Assembly: GCF_001418105.1 (NCBI RefSeq)
Contig: NZ_LIQI01000027.1
Coordinates: forward strand, 434,001 to 498,000
From: Lacinutrix himadriensis
GTDB taxonomy: Bacteria; Bacteroidota; Bacteroidia; Flavobacteriales; Flavobacteriaceae
Direction: 5' to 3'
Length of the DNA: 64,000 nt
Position numbers and translations under genes: made by a program. The notes under the pieces were generated by a model. The model was not told the origin of the DNA. It worked only from the letters and a program-made list of their open reading frames with translations, and searched no databases. Within the stretch, counting starts at the first letter, position 1, and every line of letters starts with the position of its first letter. Below, piece after piece: positions 8,233 to 15,851 of this stretch.

Positions 8233-9750
8233 TTACCGTATCGTAGTCATTTTCGAAATCTTACCATTTTCAATTTCATAAATAACAATCGCGTTAAAAT
8301 TATCGCCATTAACAGTTAGATATTCTTCGTCAATAACTACATTTCCAATAATTATTCGGTTTTTAATGTCGCAGTGTAAATCGGGTGTTTGTGCAAAAAA
8401 ATCACTAAAAACGGTTTGTAATTGTTTTTTGCCCTGTACATAAATCTTATTCGGGAAGTCATACGCCGCTACTTCGCTATCAAAGGTTTCCACAAAAGCG
8501 TCCATATTTTTTGTATTGAATGCTTCTAATTGTTGCTGAATAATAGCTTCTGCTTCTGGTAATTTTTCTTTATTCTGAATGAAAGTCTTACTAACTATTT
8601 GTCCATTTCGGATTTCATATACTACAGCACGATGATGCTCTTTACCATTTATGTTTATGCGTTCTTCATCGATAACTATATTCCCTTTATGTATTCGTTT
8701 TAAGATTTCAACGTTAGCTTCCGGATTCTTTGAGAAGAAATCTTTATAGTCTGAAATTAGTTTCGATTTACCTTGGTATAATGTATCGTTGGGAAAGTTC
8801 TGAACGATTACAGGATCGGAATAATAAGATGCAAAACGTTCTAAATCCTTATTGTTGAATGCAAGAGATTGCTTTTCAATCAAAATTAATGGTGATTCTT
8901 CAGACACTAGCGCCAAATGCTTGCCGTCCGGACTTATTGCCATTCTAGAAATCCCATTTATTTCATTTTCTTGGAACTGATGTATAATACTTATGCTATC
9001 GTCTAAAGTATTTAATTGGGCGATTATTTTATCATCGGGAATTAAGATTTTGTTTTCAGATAACCAACATATATCAGGAATTAAGATAGGTAACGATTTG
9101 ATGATTTTTATATCGCCTGTGATAGGATTTAAAGATTTTATTGTTGTGGCATTATTTTCGACACTTATAAAACCAATTAGATTAGAATTCGGAATTTTAT
9201 GTAAAGAACGTCCAACGTTTTTATGTACCGTTTGATTCGTGTTTTTTTCTAAGTCAGATATCACTAAGTTCATGCTATCTTCTACTAACATCGCAGAAAC
9301 CAAGATGTTTTGGTTATACCAAACGTGATAGCCCACTTTTATATCCTTTAAAAGGATTTGAGAAGTTTCGTTTGTGAAGTCGTAGCTATACAATCTTTGT
9401 AATCCGTTTTTATCTAACCGAATTGCAGAAACAGCCTTCTTATTTGGAATTTTTAAAGGAGAATATTCGCTTCCGGAAGCAGTATTTGTTTTCCAAGCAT
9501 TTTCATCTGTAGTTATCGTATAGCTTTTAATATCGGTCTGATGGTTTCTAGAGGAAGCGAAAAGAACTGTATTATTATCATAAAAATAAGGCTGGTTGTC
9601 ATAACCCGCATTATTTGAAATATTTTTCAGGTGTACCAATGCGATAGTATCCTTAGTATTTGTGATATCTAATAAAAAAACCTCTGTGTTCGTTTGGGAA
9701 AAAAGGTGCACTGAGATAAAAACGAGGAGTAGAAATATTATTTTTTTCAT
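8233..9750 (-). CDS. Exported beta-propeller protein with two tandem NTF2-like domains
   Basis: A 505-residue protein with a signal peptide (1-18, ending LFSQ). Residues about 35-295 contain TolB/PD40-type propeller strands (YDNNTVLFASSRNHQTDI, ISRMAISPDGKHLALVS). The C-terminal 200 residues are two similar NTF2/SnoaL-like domains (about 300-395 and 402-505). Both carry the pattern F..YY/F.T..SEV...FPN..Y.GK..L...Y..FF followed by NIVIDEE/NVVIDEE and a closing strand YEIRNGQIV/YEIENGKIS. The second copy closely resembles the tail of the neighbouring amidohydrolase. No catalytic residues can be assigned, so the function is unknown; the propeller could be a binding scaffold. The gene sits 104 bases downstream of an esterase gene and may share its transcript. 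Confidence 0.75.
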   Translation of the reverse strand: MKKIIFLLLVFISVHLFSQTNTEVFLLDITNTKDTIALVHLKNISNNAGYDNQPYFYDNNTVLFASSRNHQTDIKSYTITTDENAWKTNTASGSEYSPLKIPNKKAVSAIRLDKNGLQRLYSYDFTNETSQILLKDIKVGYHVWYNQNILVSAMLVEDSMNLVISDLEKNTNQTVHKNVGRSLHKIPNSNLIGFISVENNATTIKSLNPITGDIKIIKSLPILIPDICWLSENKILIPDDKIIAQLNTLDDSISIIHQFQENEINGISRMAISPDGKHLALVSEESPLILIEKQSLAFNNKDLERFASYYSDPVIVQNFPNDTLYQGKSKLISDYKDFFSKNPEANVEILKRIHKGNIVIDEERININGKEHHRAVVYEIRNGQIVSKTFIQNKEKLPEAEAIIQQQLEAFNTKNMDAFVETFDSEVAAYDFPNKIYVQGKKQLQTVFSDFFAQTPDLHCDIKNRIIIGNVVIDEEYLTVNGDNFNAIVIYEIENGKISKMTTIR

Positions 9751-9854
9751 TTGTTATTTATTTTGATTTGATAATCTGTGTAAACTAACACCTTACTCTA
9801 ATTACTTCTAACGTATTTAACAAAACGGGATACCGTCTTTTTCCCCATCACCTT

Positions 9855-11336
9855 CTACTTCTCATTCTCCAGCAACCAATTTGCATAACATTCCGTTAAA
9901 AACGCAACACCTTCTTTTTTGTAGTCATCCGTAAAAAGCGTAAAATGATCTCCCGGATAGTAGGTGAATTCCATGTTAGCATCTAGTTTTTTCATTTCTT
10001 TTTCTAACAGTCTTACCGCATGATGTAAATGAAAGTTATCACTAGTACCTACAGAGATTCTAATCTTTCCGTTAAGGTCTTTTTGAAGATCGTTCCAGTT
10101 TGCTCGTAATAAAAGGGATAAGTCATATCTTTTCCATAGCGGAATCGCATTTTTATTAATCGATCCATCTGGAATATGTACTAATCGGATTCTATTTCCT
10201 TCCGCATCATAACCACCAAAAACTGCATCAAAAGAACGCAATTGCGAACCTCTATAAATCACGTTTTCGGTTCTATAAAAATCTTTCGCACTAATTACTG
10301 GGAATCTTCCTGCTATGGTAACATCTGCTAGTAGATTTCCTGCTGCATCATAAAACATATCTTCGGTTTCATAGATATTTTTGTTTTGATAATTTCTAAA
10401 ATCTACTTGATCTGGCGCACTAGACCAAGCACCTGCAAAAACTTTTGGATAGTTAATTTGTAACCATAAACTGGTCCAACCACCACTACTATGTCCGTGT
10501 AATAAATTAGCCTTATTGGTTTGATACTTCTGGTTTACTGCTGGAATTAATTCTTGTACAAAGGCATCACCCCAAGGACCATTCACATCACTGTTAGCGT
10601 AGGTAGAATGCCCTTCAGAACAACTTCCATCTAAATACACCACAATTACTGGTTGATCTCCTAGATTGCCTATATGCGATTTTCCTTTGCCAGGATAGTA
10701 TTTATAATTCCCACCAAAACCAGAAATAGTATATACAACAGGATATGTCACTTTCGGATTTTCATAATAACCTTCTGGCAGACTTACGGCTGCACTTACA
10801 AACATCTCTTTATTATGAAATGCACTTAATAGTTTAGAGGATACGCGTAACTCTTTTAAAGACGCTGTTTCATTAAATGGTGTTGCTGCTACCTCTTGAT
10901 TCGCTTCTATTTTAAAAACGGTTTTAAAGTTCTTGTCAAGATTTACACGAATGGGTTCGGAATAGATATTTCCAGTACTTGTCCCAATATTAGCATCTCC
11001 ATAAAGATTTAAGTCGAAAACCGCTTGCACATAATAGATACCTCGTTCTATATTGGATAATGCCACAGGATACGAAATCGCGTCATCATTAAAAGTTACG
11101 GTTTCGTTCGCTTTTAAATTTTGTACCTGCATGCGGTAGACTGGCGTTAGTTCTAATCCGACAAAAATATTCTTTGGGGCTTTTTTCTCTTTAGAAAGAT
11201 ACAAGAGCACATTCCCAGAAAAGTCTTCTTTGATTGCTTCTTTTGCAAAACTAACTTCAAATACTTGCGCATTCAAATGGAGTCCAATTATTAAAAATAG
11301 GAGATTAATAAGTGCTGTTTTTTCCATGTCTTTCAT
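9855..11336 (-). CDS. Exported alpha/beta-hydrolase (putative esterase family)
   Basis: A 493-residue secreted protein; the signal peptide ends near residue 24 (LHLNAQ). An N-terminal beta-rich domain (about 25-145) precedes an alpha/beta-hydrolase fold of the putative esterase (Fes/esterase D-like) type. The nucleophile motif GHSSGG gives Ser283. The acidic residue may be in the stretch following SVGTSDNFHLHH, and the catalytic histidine is probably in YPGDHFTLF near the C terminus. It should hydrolyse ester bonds of an extracellular or periplasmic substrate that cannot be specified. It is the first of three minus-strand exported-protein genes and has a TAnnTTTG element about 65 bases upstream. 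The start at 11336 was kept; a start four residues later (MEKTAL) is equally possible. Confidence 0.88.
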   Translation of the reverse strand: MKDMEKTALINLLFLIIGLHLNAQVFEVSFAKEAIKEDFSGNVLLYLSKEKKAPKNIFVGLELTPVYRMQVQNLKANETVTFNDDAISYPVALSNIERGIYYVQAVFDLNLYGDANIGTSTGNIYSEPIRVNLDKNFKTVFKIEANQEVAATPFNETASLKELRVSSKLLSAFHNKEMFVSAAVSLPEGYYENPKVTYPVVYTISGFGGNYKYYPGKGKSHIGNLGDQPVIVVYLDGSCSEGHSTYANSDVNGPWGDAFVQELIPAVNQKYQTNKANLLHGHSSGGWTSLWLQINYPKVFAGAWSSAPDQVDFRNYQNKNIYETEDMFYDAAGNLLADVTIAGRFPVISAKDFYRTENVIYRGSQLRSFDAVFGGYDAEGNRIRLVHIPDGSINKNAIPLWKRYDLSLLLRANWNDLQKDLNGKIRISVGTSDNFHLHHAVRLLEKEMKKLDANMEFTYYPGDHFTLFTDDYKKEGVAFLTECYANWLLENEK

Positions 11337-11403
11337 TTTTTCATATAAGGAATTAGAACTTTAAGAATACCAGTTCTTTCCTTATAATAGATTAATAGCT
11401 AAA

Positions 11404-11411
11404 CAAATCTA
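11404..11411 (-). promoter_or_regulatory. -7 promoter element for the esterase gene
   Basis: On the minus strand the octamer is TAGATTTG, an exact TAnnTTTG match. A TTG lies 24 bases further upstream (11436-11438), slightly longer than the usual spacer. Transcription would start near 11400, giving a leader of about 60 bases. Confidence 0.5.
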
Positions 11412-11512
11412 GAAGTTTATTTCTTCATATTAAAACAATCTAATATAGGGTTTCTAAAAGTTATTAACAGAAAACGCTATGAGTCAACGTGTTAAATAGT
11501 GTTTTCTTTTTT

Positions 11513-11528
11513 TGGCACGATGCTTGTA
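11513..11528 (+). promoter_or_regulatory. Sigma-54 (RpoN) -24/-12 promoter
   Basis: The sequence TGGCACGATGCTTGTA matches the sigma-54 consensus TGGCACG-N4-TTGCW at every conserved base except the C of the -12 TTGC (T here). The -24 GG is at 11514-11515. Transcription should begin near 11539, and the ATG of the repeat protein follows about 26 bases later. A T-tract (11501-11513) precedes the -24 box. No TAnnTTTG element is present in this leader. Confidence 0.7.
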
Positions 11529-11564
11529 TCTCTCTTAGTAAGTTCAATTTTAAAACTTACAATT

Positions 11565-12680
11565 ATGAAACAGATATTAGCAATTTTTACAGCAATCCTT
11601 TTTACGGGATTTACTGCAAACGCAACCCCAACCACCACACTAGATGACGATATTAATACCAATACAGCTTCGAGAGGTTATGGAAATTCTTTCATATTTG
11701 TAGAACAAGGTGTTGAGTTTTCCATCTTTCCAGACGGCCAGTTTGATTTTTACATGAACAATCAAGGGTCGAACATCAACGTGTCTGTAAACCATGGTAA
11801 TACAAATATTAGTTTTAACACTGGTTATGATTATGATGCGTATGTACAATACGATGAATTTGGAGCAATAGTACAAATAGAACATGTTCCTGTTTTTTAC
11901 GATTATTATGGTCGTGTAAATCAAGTTGGTAATGTTTTCATTAACTACAACAGCTTTGGTTATGTAACACAAGTTGGTGGTTTATATGCACATTATAACA
12001 GGTACAACCGTTTTACGCACCACACTGGGTTTATAAACGTATACAACCGTTTTTATGTGTATAGACCTTGGCATGCACATTTTAGAATTCCACTTTTTAG
12101 TCATTGTGTAGTTTACAACAGACCTTACAGACAGCATTACAACCCTATTAGATACCAATACACAAGACCCTTTACAAATAACTACAGACGTACATCTGCA
12201 GTTGCTAGCAGACGTGGAAGCACGATAAACAGAAGAAGTGAATTGGCAACTAGAGGAAACGATAGACCTAGAAATACAGTAGCTGCAAATACGGTTAGAC
12301 CAAGAGGTGCTGCAACAACGCCTAGAAGTACGAATACTACAAAACCTAGAACAACATCAAGTCCTAGAAATACAGTATCAACGAAACCTAGAACAACATC
12401 TAGTCCTAGAGGTACTGTTTCAACAAAGCCTAGAACAACGTCTAGTCCTAGAAATACAGTATCAACAAAACCTAGAACAACATCTAGTCCTAGAAACACA
12501 GTATCCACAAAACCTAGAACAGCATCAAAGCCAAGAAGTACCGTTTCGACAAAGCCTAGAACAACATCTAGTCCTAGAGTAAATACATCAAGCCCTAGAA
12601 AAAGCACAACAAAAAGCGTTTCAAGAAGTACAAAATCTAGTAGCAGAAGCGTTGCTTCTAACTCTAGAAGTAGAAGATAA
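11565..12680 (+). CDS. Exported basic protein with Arg/Thr/Ser-rich 14-residue repeats
   Basis: A 371-residue protein from the ATG at 11565, which starts a clean signal peptide (MKQILAIFTAILFTGFTANA). The longer in-frame start at 11499 lies upstream of the predicted transcription start. Mature residues about 30-185 are rich in Tyr, Asn, Phe and Val, with recurring phrases such as VQYDEFGAIVQIEHVPVFYD and IDYYGRVNQVGN-like strands, suggesting a beta-strand repeat domain. The last 130 residues are strongly basic and consist of six 14-residue units of the type KPRTTSSPRNTVST, then a Ser/Arg/Lys tail. I recognise the N-terminal part as resembling hypothetical exported proteins of flavobacteria but know no function. 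The sigma-54 promoter implies conditional, possibly strong, expression. The basic tail could bind polyanions such as DNA, LPS or acidic exopolysaccharide (inference). Confidence 0.8.
   Translation: MKQILAIFTAILFTGFTANATPTTTLDDDINTNTASRGYGNSFIFVEQGVEFSIFPDGQFDFYMNNQGSNINVSVNHGNTNISFNTGYDYDAYVQYDEFGAIVQIEHVPVFYDYYGRVNQVGNVFINYNSFGYVTQVGGLYAHYNRYNRFTHHTGFINVYNRFYVYRPWHAHFRIPLFSHCVVYNRPYRQHYNPIRYQYTRPFTNNYRRTSAVASRRGSTINRRSELATRGNDRPRNTVAANTVRPRGAATTPRSTNTTKPRTTSSPRNTVSTKPRTTSSPRGTVSTKPRTTSSPRNTVSTKPRTTSSPRNTVSTKPRTASKPRSTVSTKPRTTSSPRVNTSSPRKSTTKSVSRSTKSSSRSVASNSRSRR
12342..12593 (+). repeat. Six tandem 42-bp repeats in the coding sequence
   Basis: Six in-frame units begin at 12342, 12384, 12426, 12468, 12510 and 12552. 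The encoded consensus is KPRTTSSPRNTVST. Units 1 to 4 are nearly identical; units 5 and 6 have diverged. Such an array can gain or lose units without breaking the frame. Confidence 0.9.
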
Positions 12681-12703
12681 AAAAATTGCTTAGTTAGTTG
12701 AAG

Positions 12704-12748
12704 ATCCTATCACAAGTTTGCCCCAAAGCAACGTGATAGGATTTTTAT
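12704..12748 (+). terminator. Intrinsic terminator after the repeat protein
   Basis: A perfect 10-base stem, ATCCTATCAC with GTGATAGGAT, is separated by a 19-base loop and followed by TTTTTATATTTTA. It ends the transcript of the plus-strand repeat protein and lies before the convergent flippase gene. Confidence 0.85.
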
Positions 12749-12816
12749 ATTTTATCTGAATAAATATAGGTCTTTAGACTGTTATCGAGGTAATAGATTC
12801 CTTCTTAATAAAGGAA

Positions 12817-14274
12817 TTACTTAATCTTTAATAGCTTTTTTATTAGTGATGTAATGTCACTAGACAAAGAAAACTGAAGTACAACAAAACCATAAAGCAT
12901 TGCTACTAATGTACTTTTTATTGCAATATTAAGTATTGGATGAAAAGGGAATTCCCAGAAATAAAATCCTAAACAAAGCATTATTATCAGCACTAATGTA
13001 TACCCAGTCTTTTTTGTAAAAGGATGGATTTTAAATTTTAAATTTACATACCACAATTTTAAGGCATCGTATATAGTAAATGCTATAAGACTTGCAATTG
13101 CAGCTCCTTCTATTCCGTACAAAGGAATAAGAAAATAATTTAATCCTATAGCAAGTAAAACAATACAAAAACCAAAGGTTAGTATGATTCGGTAATAATC
13201 CGAATTAAAAATAATAGCGCTATTGTTTCCTAAAAGATTATCTACCAGTTTTACAATAGAAATTATAAAAACAATGAATAACCCCTGACTATATTCTGGA
13301 TTCATTAATGTATATAATTGATTGATATTTACGATAATGAGTACAAAAATAAAACCTCCTATAATAAATAAATTGATAGAACTCTTTTTGTAGAGTTGTG
13401 CTAATTCCCGATGGTTTTTATTATTTAAATACGAAGCGGTTAAAGGGTTTATTATTTGTTGCATTGCTCGAGAAGGAACTGCAATTACCGTAGCAATAAA
13501 AATAGCAACACTATAATATGCAATGTTTTCTATTTCAATAAGTTCACCAATCATAAACTTATCTAAATCTAAAAGAACCATAGACACAGAACCCGCAATT
13601 ATTATTAGGAAACTATATTTTATAACCGTTAGATAATCGAAAGATTTAGTAAAGCTTAACTTTGGAAAACGTACACTAAAAGCATACACCATCATGATTA
13701 GCATTCTAATAATATACACTATGGTAACTGCATAAATAAACTCGTCTACCGTCAGTTTTTTAAAGTAAACTGCAAATAGCAAAGTCATGGTACCTAACCT
13801 ATGAAATGCTTCACGCATGAAATTCCCAAAAACCGATTTAAAGTGAATTTTGCTCCATGAGAAAAAGATTTCAAAATAAGCAAAAGCAACAGCTAAAACA
13901 TACATTAGCCAAGTATAGTCTTTAATTATTTGGTTTTCTTTAGCTAGCCAATTGGCAATCGTTTCGTAAAAAAGAGAACCTAAAATCCCAGCAGGAATAA
14001 TAACCAATAAAGGTAAAAACAACATGAACGTTAAAAAGTTGTTTTGCAGTCGCTTTGTTTTATACGAAGAATAGAATTTTATTAAGGTATTGTTTACACC
14101 AAATATTAGTATTGGCATCATTAGGTTTGCTGTAGAAAGTACAAATACGACCAAACCAAAATAGTCTGCAGATAAAAATGCGGTATATAAAAACAAGGTA
14201 TTAATTGCTCCTACACCAAAACCTAAATAGGTAACGATGGTGTTTTTTATAGATTGTGAAGCAACTATTCCCAT
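12817..14274 (-). CDS. Oligosaccharide flippase (Wzx/MATE-like polysaccharide exporter)
   Basis: A 485-residue polytopic membrane protein with about 12-14 hydrophobic helices and an N-terminal start typical of the family (ASQSIKNTIVTYLGFGVGAIN). It resembles polysaccharide biosynthesis proteins of the MOP superfamily, which flip lipid-linked sugar repeat units across the inner membrane for O-antigen or capsule assembly. Downstream of a glycosyltransferase and a YfhO protein on the same strand, it probably contributes to surface glycan or protein glycosylation. About 200 bases of AT-rich sequence separate it from the glycosyltransferase gene, so co-transcription is uncertain. Substrate specificity cannot be read from the sequence. 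Confidence 0.88.
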   Translation of the reverse strand: MGIVASQSIKNTIVTYLGFGVGAINTLFLYTAFLSADYFGLVVFVLSTANLMMPILIFGVNNTLIKFYSSYKTKRLQNNFLTFMLFLPLLVIIPAGILGSLFYETIANWLAKENQIIKDYTWLMYVLAVAFAYFEIFFSWSKIHFKSVFGNFMREAFHRLGTMTLLFAVYFKKLTVDEFIYAVTIVYIIRMLIMMVYAFSVRFPKLSFTKSFDYLTVIKYSFLIIIAGSVSMVLLDLDKFMIGELIEIENIAYYSVAIFIATVIAVPSRAMQQIINPLTASYLNNKNHRELAQLYKKSSINLFIIGGFIFVLIIVNINQLYTLMNPEYSQGLFIVFIISIVKLVDNLLGNNSAIIFNSDYYRIILTFGFCIVLLAIGLNYFLIPLYGIEGAAIASLIAFTIYDALKLWYVNLKFKIHPFTKKTGYTLVLIIMLCLGFYFWEFPFHPILNIAIKSTLVAMLYGFVVLQFSLSSDITSLIKKLLKIK

Positions 14275-14474
14275 AAATATTTATAAATAACAAATATCAA
14301 AAACTAAATTCCAAATTCCAAAATTCAATTCGAAGTCGAAAATACATTAATTAAAATCATTTTTTTTCAAATGTTTTTCTCTGTGAAACTCTGTGCATCA
14401 ATTTTATTTCAATTTAAAAAATTGCAACAACTTTTCGATTATTGGTTTTTTTTATTTTGAACACGGAACACAGG

Positions 14475-15776
14475 TTATTGCTTACTGCTTACAAAATGAA
14501 TTAATTCCCCCAATGTACTTGTTAACGTTCTCCTGCTATATTTTTGCAATCCTATAGCATGCGATTGTAATGTGTTTTCTTGAAATGCTTTAAAGTGCGT
14601 CAAAATTACGCTTTTTAAATTATCATAATCCGAATAACTAAAATAGTTTCCGGTATTGGTTTCTGCAATTATTTTTTCGACATCCGATCCCTTTGGGCCC
14701 AATGCAATTATTGGTCTTTTAGAAACCATATACTCAAACAGCTTTCCAGGAATAATGCATTTTGTTTCTTCGGAATTGATTTCAATTAGCAATAATAATT
14801 GTGACTCTTTCTGAATACTAATAGCTTTATTATGAGAAACATATCCTACCTTATCTAAATATTCACTTAAACCGTAATCATCCATGTTTTTAAGAACGTT
14901 TTCACTAACGGCACCTACCAGTTTTAATTGAAAATATTTCTTGAAAGCTTCATTTTCTACTATTAATTCCTTCAATACTTGCCATAAAACTTCTGGATTT
15001 CTTTTTGCTAATAGAGAACCAATATGTGCTAAAGTAAACTTTTTATCTAAAGTAATTACTTCGGTTTTCTCTACATCATACCCATTTGTAATTACTGCAA
15101 TTGGCTGTTCTGTTTTTTGCTGAAACTCCTTTTTTGTCACATTACTAGTAACTATAATTTGGTCTGCATTTTGTAAAACCTTTCGTTCTAAAGCAATGTG
15201 TTTTTGCTTGGCTATTTTAGTTAGCTTTAATTCTTTGTGATAACCAATGGTAGTCCAAGGATCTCTAAAATCTGCTAACCACTTCACTCCTAGTCTTTCC
15301 TTAAGCTGCATACCAATAAGGTGTAAACTATGTGGCGGACCCGTTGTAATAATGGTATCTATTTTATAATCACTTATATATGTAGAAAGATAGTTTACAG
15401 AAGGTTTTACCCAGTTTTTACGAGCATCAGGAATAAAGAAATTACCACGAACAAAAAGCATTAATTTTTCAATAACCGTTTGCTTTTTCTGCTCCGGAAT
15501 TAAACCTTTACTAATTGACTTAGCGTTCTTTTTAGATAGAAATCCTGCGAACTTATAAGGCTCGCTAATGGGTTGTTTAATAATGGTTAACTCTTTGGAA
15601 ACCTCGCTTATTAAACTTGCATCTATTAAAGGATAATTAGGATTCTCTGGAATATAAACAATAGGTTCTATATCAAATTCCGGTAAATACTTTACAAACT
15701 TTAGCCAACGTTGTACTCCTGGCCCTCCTGCTGGTGGCCAATAATAGCTAATAATAAGTACCTTTTTTTTATTCAT
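14475..15776 (-). CDS. Glycosyltransferase family 4-type protein
   Basis: A 433-residue protein with the GT-B fold pattern. The N-terminal motif ISYYWPPAGGPGVQRW is the glycine-rich acceptor-side loop common in these enzymes, and the C-terminal domain contains IIPGKLFEYMVSKRPIIALGP, the E-x-M/nucleotide-sugar site region typical of GT4 transferases. The middle part has ADFRDPWTTIGYH, common in Bacteroidetes homologues. It should transfer a sugar from a nucleotide donor to a lipid-linked or surface glycan in the cytoplasm. It lies between YfhO (75-base spacer holding two palindromic repeats) and the flippase. Donor and acceptor are unknown. Confidence 0.9.
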   Translation of the reverse strand: MNKKKVLIISYYWPPAGGPGVQRWLKFVKYLPEFDIEPIVYIPENPNYPLIDASLISEVSKELTIIKQPISEPYKFAGFLSKKNAKSISKGLIPEQKKQTVIEKLMLFVRGNFFIPDARKNWVKPSVNYLSTYISDYKIDTIITTGPPHSLHLIGMQLKERLGVKWLADFRDPWTTIGYHKELKLTKIAKQKHIALERKVLQNADQIIVTSNVTKKEFQQKTEQPIAVITNGYDVEKTEVITLDKKFTLAHIGSLLAKRNPEVLWQVLKELIVENEAFKKYFQLKLVGAVSENVLKNMDDYGLSEYLDKVGYVSHNKAISIQKESQLLLLIEINSEETKCIIPGKLFEYMVSKRPIIALGPKGSDVEKIIAETNTGNYFSYSDYDNLKSVILTHFKAFQENTLQSHAIGLQKYSRRTLTSTLGELIHFVSSKQ

Positions 15777-15782
15777 TATTTT

Positions 15783-15846
15783 ATTCCTACGAAGGCAGGA
15801 ATCTCATAAATTAAACCATATAGTAGATTCCTACGAAAGCAGGAAT
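15783..15846. repeat. Two copies of a 20-base palindromic repeat
   Basis: ATTCCTACGAAGGCAGGAAT (15783-15802) and ATTCCTACGAAAGCAGGAAT (15827-15846) differ at one base and each is an imperfect palindrome. They fill the spacer between YfhO and the glycosyltransferase gene. Part of the 5396-5580 repeat (TTCCTACGGCAGGCAGG) looks related. Confidence 0.75.
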
Positions 15847-15851
15847 ACCAA

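Noticed and set aside
12307-12582. Plus-strand Gln/Leu-rich frame inside the repeat protein
   Set aside because: It is a frame-shifted reading of the same 42-bp repeats with no start signal of its own.
12342-12593. CRISPR-like regular repeats
   Set aside because: The units are contiguous, in frame and protein-coding, with no spacers between them and no cas genes in the window.
12182-12607. Minus-strand open frame of 141 residues rich in Leu, Gly and Val
   Set aside because: It is the reverse reading of the 42-bp repeat array. The plus-strand frame has a signal peptide, promoter and terminator, so the reverse frame is a by-product of the repeat.
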